64,000 nt of DNA from positions 29,872,969-29,936,968 of the forward strand of contig CM038468.1 of NCBI GenBank assembly GCA_021464415.1, in the 5' to 3' direction. Made by a program: the position numbers and the translations under genes. The notes under the pieces were generated by a model, which made no database searches, was not told the DNA's origin, and worked only from the letters and a program-made list of their open reading frames with translations. Positions within the stretch are counted from its first letter, which is position 1, and each line of letters starts with the position of its first letter. Positions 46,663 to 58,709 of the stretch are shown one piece after another. The stretch is from Lonicera japonica (taxonomy: Eukaryota > Streptophyta > Magnoliopsida > Dipsacales > Caprifoliaceae).

Positions 46663-47800
46663 AAGATTTAATTGATAAGGTATCTTTTCAAGAAAACAAT
46701 TACAATTTGTCAATATATGTTTGGATTCTATTTTGAGGCAACAAAGTTTGTTTTATTGGATGATAATGAATTGAGAAGATGTTGCATAAATCTTGAAAAT
46801 GCTTTAAAAGTTGATGATGTTTTTGATATCAATGCAAAGTGCTCAGAACTAGAAATTAGGTAGAAGGTCTTATTACACATTGATTTTTACCAAAAATCCA
46901 ATGAATAATATTTTTTTGAATGAAGGGCCTATTTTTAATTGGTAATTAGTGTAAGAGGCCTATTTTGTTTTATATTTTAAATGAAGGTATTTGAATAAAT
47001 TTAAATATCATTTAATTAATAAAAACATGTTATATATTACCTAAATTACCCCCTCTTTATGAAATTTGCACAAAAATTATGGACTGCAAAGTTCATATTG
47101 CAGTGAAATATGGACTGCAAAGTTCTTATTGCAGTGAAATATAGATTGCAATATGAACTTTACACTAAAAATATGGACTGCAATATGAACTTTGCACTAA
47201 AAATATGGACTGCAAAGTTCACATTGCACCAAAAATATGGACTGCAAAGTTCATATTGTAGTGAAATATATACTGCAAAGTTCATATTGCAATCCATATT
47301 TTAATGCATATTAGTATTTTTTTTAGTTTATTTTAAGGGTTGGGATGTCATTTTACAATAAAAAAAAGACACATGTCATATTATCAATAAAATAAAAAAT
47401 AGGCCCTTTATTTACAAAAAAATTATTCCTTGGCTTTAGTGTAAAAATCTTTCTCTAATAAGACCTTTTTTTTAATTGTCCCTATTCAGAATGACAAGTA
47501 TTGCAATTAATGTTATCAAGTGAATCATATGAAACAAATGAACCATGGGCATCTATTAAATTTATGGAGTTTGCAAAAGATATGGATATGTTTTCTCATG
47601 TATTGCTTGCTTATAAATTATTATTGACTTTACCTATGACTGTAACATTCGTAGAAAAGGAGTTTTTTCAAATTAAAATTATTAAAATCTTACTTGCGAA
47701 TTGAATGTATTAGAAATTTTATGCATTGAAAAGGATGTGGAGATATAATTGATGATTTTGCCGCTCAAAATACAAGAAAAAATCATTTTAAATGATTGTT
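46663..47800 (+). pseudogene. hAT transposase remnants (DUF4371/dimerisation type)
   Basis: 46672-46863 reads FEATKFVLLDDNELRRCC and CINLENALKVDD, a mid-transposase segment. 47501-47800 reads VLLAYKLLLTLPMTVTFVEK and then FFQIKIIKILL, the C-terminal dimerisation motif (family: ..LTIPVTVASAERSFSKLKLIK..). It ends with an IIDDFAAQNTRK tail. The repeat array 47079-47300 and stops separate the two pieces. Not functional. Confidence 0.75.
47079..47300. repeat. Near-palindromic 31-bp tandem array inside the hAT element
   Basis: Seven units of about 31-32 bp built around ACTGCAAAGTTCATATTGCAGT-like inverted repeats, separated by GAAATATGG or AAAAATATGG. Some units are flipped (TGCAATATGAACTTTGCA), so the array alternates orientation. 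Confidence 0.85.
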
Positions 47801-48109
47801 TTGAATTCTTAATTGTAATGTGTTTTTGGTAAAATTAAACTCCTTTTATTGAAATAAAATTAATTTATTTTTTTAATATAAAAAATTAATATATTTATTT
47901 AAGAGGGGCATCATCTTAGAATTTTGTTTGGGGCCTAAAAATTGGCAAGACCAGCTCTGAGAATTTATTACAACAGACTTCAAAATCTCACTAACATACA
48001 CGCAACAAATGAATCACATCAAATAAAGTGGACACTTTACATATGGGCTTGTGAAGAATAAATATAATCAAAATCACTTGATTTAAGTATTTGAGTAACG
48101 GTGCTTTAA

Positions 48110-48435
48110 CCAATTAAGTGCCTCACGTATCCTGAGGGCTTCGGCTAGCTAGGGATAACTAATGCCCGTTTTATTGCCACACAAACCAGCCACGAATCTG
48201 CCACTTGAATCTCGTAGGACATAGCCATACCCACACTTCAAAGTATTTGAAGCAACACTTGTGTCTACGTTGTGCTTAAACCAACCACTGGGAGGTTTAA
48301 TCCATTTCGCCGGCACCTGTACATTAGTTGGATTATATGGAGCACCTTTGACATTAGCAGCCTGCCACAGGTTTAGTTCATTTACAACTAAAGTCGCAAC
48401 TCGATTAGGAGCTTAAAATTTACCTGTCCAAACCT
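48110..48435 (-). pseudogene. LINE RNase H (RVT_3) domain
   Basis: The minus strand reads WIKPPSGWFKHNVDTSVASN, then GYGYVLRDSSGRFVAG and ALRIREA. This is the plant LINE C-terminal RNase H layout, with NVD and RDSSG motifs. It belongs to the 48.1-55.95 kb LINE and is separated from the rest by an insertion at about 48.44-50.1 kb. Confidence 0.75.
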
Positions 48436-48439
48436 AGGA

Positions 48440-50105
48440 ATTATGAGAAAAAGCACATGAAATAAGTGAATTAATGGAAGTCATTAATAAACACCCAAAA
48501 ATGCCATATTTTATACCCCAAAAGCTTCTTGGTAGTTTTTTATTATTGCCTAATATCATCTTTTGTTTGCTTTAAAAGTGAAAATAGTGCAATTTTGTGC
48601 CAAATCTAACTAAAAATGCAACAAATATGTGTAAAGAAGCAATAGCAATTGTTCTGGTGATTAGGCAAGCTTGAAATTGTTGATTGATCATGTTTTAAGA
48701 GGTGTAGAAGTCCAAATCCAAGAAGAAGTGCATTAATATTTAAGTGCGCAAAAAATCTGCTTTTGATCATTTAGGTGACAGCTCGGTATTTTGATCATAA
48801 CTTTGCGCTCAGAACTCAGAAATTTGTGTGTTATATATGGGTAGAAAGAAGACTCAAAGGGCTATAACTTTTGTGTTGGATTATCTTCAAATTCTAGCAT
48901 CTTGATGGTGAAAAAAGGCCCTAAACCTACTGTTAGTGCATAGCCATGGAAACTAGTGGATGTATTTCTCTTTTATGGGCCTTCTCCTAAACCATTTATC
49001 TCATTATCCATGGAAGCCCCCTTAAACATTCTCCAGCAGCCCATGTCTTTAATCATCCCATTTACCAAGCACATTATCTCATTTACCTTATCAAGCACCT
49101 TCCATTCCTAAATCCTTAACCGTCATCCACTTTCTTGCTATCCATTCCATCTAAATTAATTCATTTTCTAAGCTTTCCATATTTATCTCCTTAAACCCTA
49201 ATCCTTACACCTGTAAATAAAGGCACCTAGTCCCCATTTTAAACACACAACTACAAGAGAAAAATAAACTTGTGAAGAGATAGAAAGAAAAAGAGCCACG
49301 TATACCACCGCCGGAAGAATCATTCAACCGAAGTTCTAACTTTCAAGGAGAGCTTTATTTATTGCAATTTTTATTATTATTTTGTAAGTTCCTCTTTGAA
49401 TATTGAGATTAATATTTTAATTGAGCAATGAAATTTTATTTAATATCATTCTTATGTTCAATATTTATGATGGAATGCTAATCTCCTTTCAAGGGAAGAA
49501 ATGAAGCCCCAAGTTTTAATTTAACTTATATTATTGCATGTAGTACCCATGTTCTTAATTTAATAAAAAAAATCTTTTTGATTGACCTCCAAAAGAGGCA
49601 ATCCAATTTAGTGTGATTATTGACTTAAGTAACAAACTATACACCATCGAATTTTCTTGAGTTGATTTTAATCGCTAAATTCTTTTCTAAAACTTTAATT
49701 GTTAATATGGATATGTGTTGAACCTTTGTGTTTTCCTTAAGTGGCAATCCATTGGAAGCTTGCTTTAATCTATGTTATTATTTTTATGAAAGAAGAAAAT
49801 TGGATTTTATAAAAGATTGAAAAAATAAACATCGGCTTTAAAGTTATATCTTAAAATTACTAGTTTACTTGAATATTAAGATAATGCTACATACCATAGG
49901 TGACTCCTATGTTTTTAAGTAAATAAGAATTTTTATTTAATCTTGGGTACATACATGTGGTAATGTAAATAGTAAATCAAAGTAATTGGTGGTGGATTCT
50001 TATTAACCATTGATCTCTCTCAATATTTGATTAATCTTTCTTGTGAATTGATAATTAGTTTTTCTTTAATTTTAATTAAAAAAAGAAAAGAAAAATACTT
50101 TCCAA
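48440..50105 (+). mobile_element. LTR-type insertion inside the LINE (borders unclear)
   Basis: Non-coding insert separating the LINE zinc-binding and RNase H domains. It carries the CATAACTTTGCGCTCAGAAC block (48796) shared with other LTRs here. It also has a polypyrimidine leader-like region near 49000-49150. Candidate ends are TGAGAAAAAG (about 48442) and ...AAAATCA (about 50110). No convincing TSD was found. Confidence 0.5.
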
Positions 50106-50109
50106 AATC

Positions 50110-51344
50110 AAAATTGGTTTTAATCTAGCAATCTTAAGTTTTTTCTATAATATTCAATTCCTTCCTCCGAGATTTGGATTGACCTCTCGTTTTCCTCTTT
50201 ACTACGCCTAATTAGACTTTTAAAGATAGGAGTTTTTGTTTGAAGTCTTAACATGACTAGAAGCATGCAACAGTCATCCTCTTCCACATTTTGGCACATA
50301 AGACATATTAAATCAACATCCATATTTTTTGGTCAAAAGCCATCTTCGTCGGAAAGCACTTAAGTAAAGTTCGCCATTGAAAATTACGAATCTTAGGTAT
50401 GTGGAATATATAAAGACCACACACACTTCCAGTTTGTTGTAGCTGGGCCCATAAAAGGTAGGATCAATGACAATAAAATGCAATACCTACTTTTACCGCA
50501 TATGGTCCTTTTTCACTCCATTTCCACATTCACGCATCATTTGCACGAGTGATAGACAAAAGGAGAGATAAGATTATCTCTTGATCCCGACTTGAGAATG
50601 AATATGTAATTAAATCACAATCCCATTCATTTGTGTCTGGCCGCTTAAAAAAGGCCATTGTTGCCATCTTTAAACCTTTTCCCATAGTGGTTTCAATATA
50701 AGGATTCATATCAACTTCTAGCCACAGGTCTCGCCACACATTAGTTTGCAAACCCGACCCAATTCAAATTCGGATTCCATCTTTTAGTAACTGCTGTGTA
50801 GAATAAATGCAATGCCATACAAAGCTAGGGTTATTACCAATACTCGCGTCAAAGAAAGACCTATTAGCGTAATATCAAGCTTAGAACACTTTACTCACTA
50901 GAGATGAAGGCGGGGTTACTAACAGGCACCATTGTTTTGCTAACAATGATACATTAAAACAATTCAATTTACGAAAACCCATTCCTCCATATTCCTTCTT
51001 TAAGCATAAACAGTCCTAACTTTGCCAATGAATTCCTTTTCCTCCTTTTGCCCCACAGCCCCACCAAAAGCTATTCACATGCGTTCTATTTCTTCACATA
51101 AAGAAATTGGTAGAAGAAACATGCTCATTACATAACTTGGCACTAGTTGAAAAAAAAAATTGAGTAGGATTTCCTTCCCCGCCCGAGAGAGCAATTTATG
51201 ACGTCAACCATGAAGTCTCTTCCACACTTTTTCTTTTATATAAGCAATACTTTATATTTGTTCCTCCCAATAAGAAAGGGAGCACCCTAATATTTTTCAT
51301 GATTCGTACAACTAGGGACTTGAAACTAATCACAAATAGCCATA
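50110..51344 (-). pseudogene. LINE RT C-terminus and RVT zinc-binding domain
   Basis: 51190-50880 reads LNFFFQLVPSYVMSMFLLPI and GGMGFRKLNCFNVSLLAKQW. 50751-50530 reads NVWRDLWL and WDCDLITYSFSSRDQEIIL. 50480-50120 reads FQWRTLLKCFPTKMAF and the zinc-binding LICLMCQNVEEDDC. The order matches the end of ORF2 in plant L1 elements. Several frameshifts and stops. Confidence 0.75.
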
Positions 51345-53071
51345 TGACGCGCCGAAAATACTTCCGTGCTTAGGTACCCAAGTGCAGGTTGTCAAGTTAT
51401 AATACTTGGTAAGTCCAAGTGTCGAACCACAAGGATAGTCGGAAAGACGATGTGGTGATTACGAGTCCAAGGTTTTGTTAAGAGAATTTAATTGGTTAAT
51501 TTTAATGATGGATTTTAAAGTCTTGCAATAAAAATTAAAATGATGTAACAATAGATGAGAAAAGGCTAAGGCATTATAGAATTCATTTGTTTTGCAAAAT
51601 TATGTAAAATCAACCTCATTCAAGGTTCTCAATGCAATTCCTAAGTGTTGAATATTTTACACATTTCTAAGCTAAAGGGTGTGGAGCAAAAGCAACCCAT
51701 TCCTATATAAATGCCATATAAAGAAAGGGTATAAGCAAATATCAACACAAGTGTATCTCTCATTTTTATCTTGTGACAAAGGGTGTGAAGCAAGTGCAAT
51801 CCATTCCCATATAATATCAACCAAGATTCAAACTTAAAATACACAAAAAGAAAAAGCATAAATTTAAACTAGGCATTTAAGATCTCATTGTTAGTTTCCC
51901 CTAGGCAAATGACTTGATTATGAAAATGGCCACCTACAAGGAGTTTAGCTCGATAAATCATAACATTTCATTTGTCTAAGATTGGGAGGTCTAGGTGGAG
52001 GTCAAACCATCCTATATAGACTTATTTGATAAATACAAATTGAATCCTTAAAATGATTAATGAAGTTATTTATGACATAAATTTAAAAGATCCTCTTTGG
52101 CAACACTTTAACTAAGAAAATGATAAGTCTTAAAATCACATAAAGTGTAGAAAGCACTCAACATATCATTAAAGTATTTAAAGATTAAAATCTCAAATTT
52201 ATGGTGTTTCCATGAATATTCAAAGACTAATCATGCTTGGCAATGAAAAGTATCTCATTCAAAGAAGGAATGGACATAGGCTAGTAAGAAATACACAAGT
52301 GTATCGTTTCTTCATTAATGCTTGAGATCTATGTATACAAATCATACAAAGTCAAATCATCATATGAAAATTATCTTACTAGCTTATGAATGATTGAAAA
52401 AATGGAGAAGATGAATGATTCAAAGAGTATTTAACAATACTAACAAAGGAATGAGAATTGAACTTACATAATTAATGCATTGCAAATTTCATCTTTTAGC
52501 CTTAGCAAAGGAATTTACTCCATAATAAATGTAGAGACAAGAATTATAAAAGTAAACTCCATTTCTCTCTCTAGAAAAAACTATTACAAGCTCTTTATAA
52601 ATTGAGAAATGAGAAGTAATAAAAGTACCCCTCTCCAAAGCAACAATGAAGACTATAAATAGGAGAGTTGTGTTGGATGCCAAAAATAAACAATGCTTTT
52701 TTTTATTTTTGGTGGAGAATTCCACTATCTTGGATGCTCTTTAATCACATGGACAATTCCACTTTCTTTCTTTAATCACATGGACATGGAGACTTCCACT
52801 TTCTTGGATGCTCTTTAATCACATGGAGACTTCCACTTTCTTGGATTCCTTTTGTCCATGAAAAATTCCATTATTGTATTAAATACAATATTTCTTGAAA
52901 TCTAAAGACACCAAAATAAACACAAAATGTGCCTTTCCAAGCATTGTTAAATACAAAAGTGCTACGAGACTAATCGCGAAATAAGTTGGCAAATCGAGTA
53001 GTTTTAGAGAAATAAACGCGTCAAACAACTCCAAAAATGAGCGTATGAATGACAATATTAAGCGTTTATCA
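51345..53071 (-). mobile_element. Solo LTR inserted in the LINE RT region
   Basis: On the minus strand it starts TGATAAACGCTTAATATTG and ends GGCGCGTCA. It carries the TGGTTCGACACTTGGACTTA module near its 3' end. Flanks CCATA (51340-51344) and CCGTA (53072-53076) are a TSD with one mismatch. It is 1727 bp, with no internal domain. LINE RT sequence resumes on both sides. Confidence 0.75.
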
Positions 53072-53095
53072 CCGTACATACCTCCTCATTAACAT

Positions 53096-53960
53096 TCAAG
53101 CGAAAAAAAGGATTGAAGATTTAGTAAAGTTCACCATTTGAGCCGATGCTTGCTCATAAAGGTGCAAATAGTGTTTAATCATTGCGCTTTTACCCAACGT
53201 TGCCATAAAGAATAAAAAACTATTATCTACAAAAAACAAATGGGATATGCCAGGGGCATTACGATTAACTTGACATCCATGGAGGAGGCCTGGTTGGACT
53301 TTGTCTAAAAGTAAAGAGGAGAGCCCCTCGGCGCACACAAGAAATAAATAAGGCGATAACGGATCCCCTGGATGGAGTCCTCTCGTGGGAAAAATAGGGC
53401 CCATCTCATAGCCATCATGAGCAATATAGTATTTGACTATAAAATCAAACAACACGAACTTCACCCATCTCTCGTTGAAACCTAGCTTCAATAACATATG
53501 CTCAAGAAACACCCATTCCAACCTATCATAGGCCTTCGGCATATCAATTTTTAAGGATGTCGTCCCCACATTTCCCCTTGTTTTCCTTTTTAAATAGTGC
53601 CCTATCTCAAAGGCAACCAAACCATTATCATTAATAAACCTGCCTGGGATAATAGTACTCTAGTATTCAGATATGACCGAGTCCAGCACTGTATTCATAC
53701 AATTGGCAATTATCTTGGTCATAATCCTCACTATGACATTACACAATGAAATATGATGCAGCTCGGTCATCTTAGTAGGCTTTTTCACTTTAGGAATTAA
53801 GACGATATTTGTATCATTCACACTATCAGGGAAACAACAGTTATTAAGACAATAGAGACATGCTTTAGTTACTTGTTTAGCCACTTCGGACCAAAGACCC
53901 GGGTTCAGCCCATTCAAACCTGAACTTTTATCCGGGTCTATAGCCTGAATGACTGCTTCT
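53096..53960 (-). pseudogene. LINE reverse transcriptase core
   Basis: 53917-53660 reads NIVLIPKVKKPTKMTEL and HISLCNVIVRIMTKIIA. 53620-53096 reads SLKIDMPKAYDRLEWVFLE, RGLHPGDPLSPYLFLVCAEG and HLFFVDNSFLFF. These match L1-type RT motifs, but the catalytic FADD is FVDN, so the second catalytic Asp is lost. A frame break lies between the two parts near 53640. Confidence 0.85.
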
Positions 53961-54048
53961 ACCTCCTCACTAGAATATGGTCAAAGTAAAAAAAATTATA
54001 TGAATCCTTTAGCCTACATTGAACAGTATTCAGCACCTTAGCATCAAC

Positions 54049-55190
54049 CTAACCCCTAAATGATAATAAATCAGTGAAATATTTTTTTATGAGTTGAGGA
54101 AGCCTTGAGTCCCATTGACACCAGTTACCAGCATTGTCTAACAACTTCAAAAAATTATTCTTCCTTCTTCTGCTAGTCGCATAGGAATGAAACAGGCTTA
54201 GAGTTTGCATCTCCTGATTTGAGCCAATATATTTTTTATTGCCGGTGCCAATATTCGGCATGTTGGTTTAACAACTTGCTTAGAATATTCTTCTATTCAA
54301 TAACTAGCTGCTGGGAATTAACATCACTTTGTTATTTGGTTTCTGTTTCTATCTTTGGATCTTCTGAATTTTAGACGTTGCTCAGCACCCCCCCTAATCA
54401 ACTCCTTCCCGCAACAATTAACTCAAGCTTGGATGTTAATATTTGAATCCCCACCTCAGCCCTTTTTAACAATTTCACGACATTCTGGCTCCTGTTTCCA
54501 GCAATTTTCAAGCTGAAACGCCATTTTTTTATTGACTTATCTACCGAAAATTTTAAAAGTATTACCATATCGTTAGAGGTATATTATAAGAATATTAACC
54601 ACTTCTGCGTTATTAAACAGAGACAACCTGTTTGTGCTCAGCATAACTCGATTCAATCTCTCCTCTAGGAAATTGATAATTCCCTTCCCCTTTTCCCATG
54701 TGAATGGGTGCCCTCTCATGCCTAGATTGAAAAGCCCACAATCTACGAGAGCTTCATTAAACCTAATAATAAGACTAATAAGGCGTTGAAGATTACTTTT
54801 TTCCTCAGATTGTGCAGCAATGTCACGAAATCTTCAATACATATCCAAGGAAGATCTCATCTTTATGATAGATTCCAGAATAAATCCGATGATTCTCTAC
54901 GTTTCGACTGCTCCTGAAATCCGTAAGACCCAGTTTGCCTCTAATCATGGAAACGTGAATTGAAAATGATGACATCGATATAGTTCTGCGAAATACCCAA
55001 CAACCGTATTGCTATTCTCTCTCTCCATTGTAAATCTAACCCACCCCCGTTGTTACGACCAGGAACAAAACAGAGACCTTTAAACCTCAATATCACGACC
55101 ATTCGCCATAGTTCAGGCCCATTATGAATTTCCCCACCTACCATATTTTCTTTTCCTTTTCCATTATCTACCCTATTCGCCATAATATCA
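54049..55190 (-). pseudogene. LINE endonuclease and linker region
   Basis: 55183-54941 contains FVPGRNNGGGLDLQWRERIA and YIDVIIFN, the second half of the AP-type endonuclease. 54261-54049 reads GTGNKKYIGSNQ and FHSYATSRRRKNNFLKLLD, the stretch before RT. The region between is interrupted by stops and frameshifts. Confidence 0.7.
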
Positions 55191-55950
55191 CGACTACTGT
55201 CAATTCATCCTTCTTTACATATCGTTATCCGGCACTATGAGTGATTGATTTCGAATATCTCGGTGTTACTAAATCTACCATCATTACACTGTACCCCTGC
55301 CCACCGCTACCGGAGCTTCCTTCCGGCGGCCCTGATCGGAGCCATTTATCTCCTTCCAGAGTAACTGTCCGACGATTTGGTGCTCGTAGCCATGGCCCAA
55401 AGAGTTTTTTTAACATTCTTATCGGGGAAATCAAAGAACTTATCACAATACTTATCAGAATGCCCAATAATACCGCAGAAGAAACAAAAACTAAGCGTTT
55501 GTATTTAATGTAACCCATGTGCCGTCTTCTCCCACCTTCCTAACTTTCCTCTTTCTCTTCAGAGGTTTTTGAATATCGATGGCTACCCTTACTCTCATAT
55601 AAGACCTCCAAAGTCCAGTAAAGTTGCTAGCATCCGCCTCTATATATTTTTTGATGAAATTACCGATATTCTTCATAACCCTCTCTACCAAAAACCCACT
55701 CGGAAAATCATGAACCTGTACCCACAGCTCCACTGAGTTCAACTTTAATTGATGAGGATTCATACATGCTTCCGGTCGTTAAAAAATCAAGAGATGTTGG
55801 TCAAAAGTCCGTGATTCATGCCTTACAACTCGATATGTTTCATTGTAGTGAAATTAATGGCACAATTCGTAAGGATTTTCCAACTATACACCATCGAAGC
55901 TCATTTTGATTCTCCTCCCCTGATGGGTTAGATATCTCTAACGATCTTCT
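55191..55950 (-). pseudogene. LINE ORF1 (DUF4283 and zinc knuckle)
   Basis: 55763-55491 reads LNSVELWVQVHDFPSGFLVE and LWRSYMRVRVAIDIQKPLKR, the DUF4283 domain. One frame over, about 55500-55420, an intact CCHC knuckle reads CFFCGIIGHSDKYC. Near 55400, GPWLRAPNRR follows in another frame. Upstream, about 55930-55790, WKILTNCAINFTTMK recalls the start of the same domain. Frameshifts and a deletion break it. This is the 5' end of the LINE. Confidence 0.75.
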
Positions 55951-56270
55951 CCTTTTTTTTTTAAGACCAGTCCTACGTATTAAAGTCCAGAATCCCTAAA
56001 ACAAAATGGATATCACAATAAACTAACTATAAAAGAAAAGGATATATCCCCAACTTGTAAAAATACAGGAGAAGAACGCTTTTGCTCCGCCCTCTGTGAC
56101 TACTTTATCATTGTTTTGAAATCTTTTATTTAAGCCTTTTATTCTAAAAGTAATTTACCGACTACCGTTTAACAATTGGGTAATGTTGTGTATTTATACA
56201 AAATATCTCCTTTGAGAATAAGAATAAATTACCAAATCTATCTCTCGAAAGCAACAAAAATGGATAATGT

Positions 56271-56352
56271 GGCAAGCCATAAAGTTTAGTGAGATAAATG
56301 CGTCAAACGACTTCGGAAAAAAGCATATGAATCACAATATTATGAGTATAAC
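56271..56352. repeat. Fragment of the solo-LTR family at 51345-53071
   Basis: GGCAAGCCATAAAGTTTAGTGAGATAAATGCGTC and the following bases match GGCAAATCGAGTAGTTTTAGAGAAATAAACGCGTC at 52989-53022. The match continues to the CATATGAATCACAATATTA block. Confidence 0.6.
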
Positions 56353-58609
56353 TGTGATCTCCATCAAATTTAAAAAAAAAAATCAATTGGGAAGTGAGTT
56401 AACTAAAAAACTGATATATGAGCATTTCTTACTGTTGAAATTTTTATTGTTTAATTAATGCAATTCTTGATTGAGTTTTTTAATAAAATTTGGCGGAGAT
56501 GATCTATTTAATCATGGATCCCCTGTTTCACGAACAATAATTAGTCAAGACATGCGAAAGTTGACTTCAATATCTTGTAGTATTAAAAAGTATCCGGAAA
56601 AGAAATATCTTTCAAATAGTGAAAGAAAACTAATTAAGAAGCTAGCAAAATATATTTTGGAGCCAATATGATAAATCAGCCGTTAATCTCTCTTTATATA
56701 CACATTTTCATCACATCCGTCCAATTCTTCCAAAATTTCCAAATCCTCACTGTAAATAATTGTGACCTAGCATTTCCTAGATCATGTATATGACATATGC
56801 ACAAATAATATTATATAAATAAGTAAAGGATTTGACTAAAATATTTTTTATGAGGGACACAAAAAGAAACCAACATATAAAAATTGAGAAAAAATAAAAT
56901 TAATAAAATTGGATGTGTCAGAAAAAGTAAATAAGAATAAAATATGTATACATAAAAAATGGGTTTATCTTATTTTTGACCCCCAAAACCCGCCCCCCGG
57001 GGCCGCCCGTCTTGGGGTAATATTTTGAAAATATAAGTAAAACCCTTAGATTTTTTAAATTTTTGGTAATAACAGTATTATTATTTTATGTGTAAATGAA
57101 CTACACCTTATTGCACCTTTCAAGTATTTTATAAAAGTAAAATTTATAGTCTTTTGGTCTGAAACAAAAAATTACAAACTCTAATTTCAAATTGGTAACA
57201 TTTCTCATATGTACATACCAAACAACACATACCATAAATACGGATTGAGATTTTTGAAGAGGTAAATGGATAGAATTTTTTATTAACCTTCGTCAAGATA
57301 ATGTCAACTAAATTTCATTTATAAAAAAATCAATTGGAAAGTTCATAACTAAAAAATGGATATATGCTCATTTCTTACCTTTAACATTTTAAATGTTTAA
57401 TTAATGCACTTCCTGATTGAATTTTTTTAATGGAATTTGGTGGTGATGATCTATACTAATCATGGATCCCCTATTCCACGAAAAATAATTAATTGAAATG
57501 TACGAAAGTTGGCTTGAACACCCTGTAGTATTAAAAAGTATACGAAGCAAAGAATATTTGGAAGCCAATATGATATATCAGCCTTGATCTCTCTTTATAT
57601 ACACATTTCATCACATCCGTCCATTTCTTCCAAACCCTCACTATATATAAATAAGTGTGACATTGCATTTCCTAGACAATGTATATGACATATGTAGAAA
57701 TAATATCATATAAATAAGTGAAGGGTTTCATGAGTAAAATATTTTTTAAGACGGACATAAAAAGAAACCAGCATATACCAATTGAGAAAAATTAAAATTA
57801 ATAAAATTAGATGGAGCAATACAGTAAAAAAGAATAAAATATGTATACAGAAAAAACTGGGATTATCTTATTTCGGGTTCCCCCCTCCCGGGGTACTATT
57901 TTGAAAATTTAAGTAAAGCCCTTAGATTTTTAAAAACTTGGGTAATAATAGTATTATTATTTTATGTGTAAATATACTGCACCTTATTAGACCCTTCAAG
58001 TATTTTTTTTATAAGTAAAATTTGTATTCTTTTGGTCATAAACATATAAGTATAAACTCTAATTTCGAATTGATAACATTTCTCATACATACCATATATA
58101 TGGATTGCTGTTTTTGAAGAGGTAATGGACAGATTTTTTGAATAACCTTGCTCAAGATGATCTCTACCAAATTATTTAAAAAATTTGCCCTGAAAGTGGG
58201 TAAACTTAAAAGGTAATATATGACCATTTCTAACCGTTGAAATTTTAAATATTTAATATGCACTTCTTTATTTGAATTTTTTAATGAAATTTGGTGAAGA
58301 TGATCTACTAATCATGGAGCTACTGTTGTGTGAACAATGATTAATTGTAGTGCGCAAAAGTTAGCTTAAATACCCTCGTAATACCAGAAAGTATTTAGAA
58401 AAAAGTAAAAAATCTCTTTCTTATAGTGAAAGGAAACTAACAACGAAGCAAAGAATATTTGGGAGCCAATATGATATATCAGCCGTTGATCTCTCATTGT
58501 ATACCCGTTTCATCACATCCGTCCAGTTCTTCCAAATCCTCACTAAAAATAAATGTGACCTTGCATTTCAAATTGGTAACAATTTCATACATACAAATCA
58601 TATATACCA
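56353..58609. repeat. Tandem array of roughly 0.9-kb units, cut by the assembly gap
   Basis: The same order of blocks occurs three times: ATATGAGCATTTC (56413 / 57361 / 58216), GATGATCTA plus AATCATGGA, CATCACATCCGTCC, then a TTATTATTTTATGTGTAAAT stretch. Unit offsets are about 946 and 856 bp. The third copy has an internal deletion and runs into the Ns. No coding frame. Confidence 0.8.
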
Positions 58610-58709
58610 NNNNNNNNNNNNNNNNNNNNNNNNNNNNNNNNNNNNNNNNNNNNNNNNNNNNNNNNNNNNNNNNNNNNNNNNNNNNNNNNNNNNNNNNNNN
58701 NNNNNNNNN
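58610..58709. other. Assembly gap (100 N)
   Basis: Exactly 100 Ns, the conventional size for a gap of unknown length, directly after the third unit of the tandem array. Confidence 0.99.

Larger units (their letters stand above)
46578..47959 (+). mobile_element. Decayed hAT transposon nested in the solo LTR
   Basis: Terminal inverted repeats CAGAGCTGGCCCTG and CAGAGCTGGTCTTG (reverse complement of the right end; 12 of 14 match). Exact 8-bp TSD AGAATTTA at 46570-46577 and 47960-47967. The 1382-bp body holds two pieces of a transposase on the plus strand and a near-palindromic tandem array. It inserted 16 bp before the end of the LTR. Confidence 0.92.
45384..47975 (+). mobile_element. Solo LTR, interrupted by a hAT element
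   Basis: It starts TGATGTGCCAAGAAATTTG and ends TTATTACAACA, with the 5-bp TSD GACTT at 45379-45383 and 47976-47980. Without the hAT insertion and its duplication it is about 1.2 kb. The end carries the GTGGGATCGACATTTCTTG module (46512) typical of large plant LTRs. There is no internal region on either side. It lies next to the 3' side of the LINE. Confidence 0.85.
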
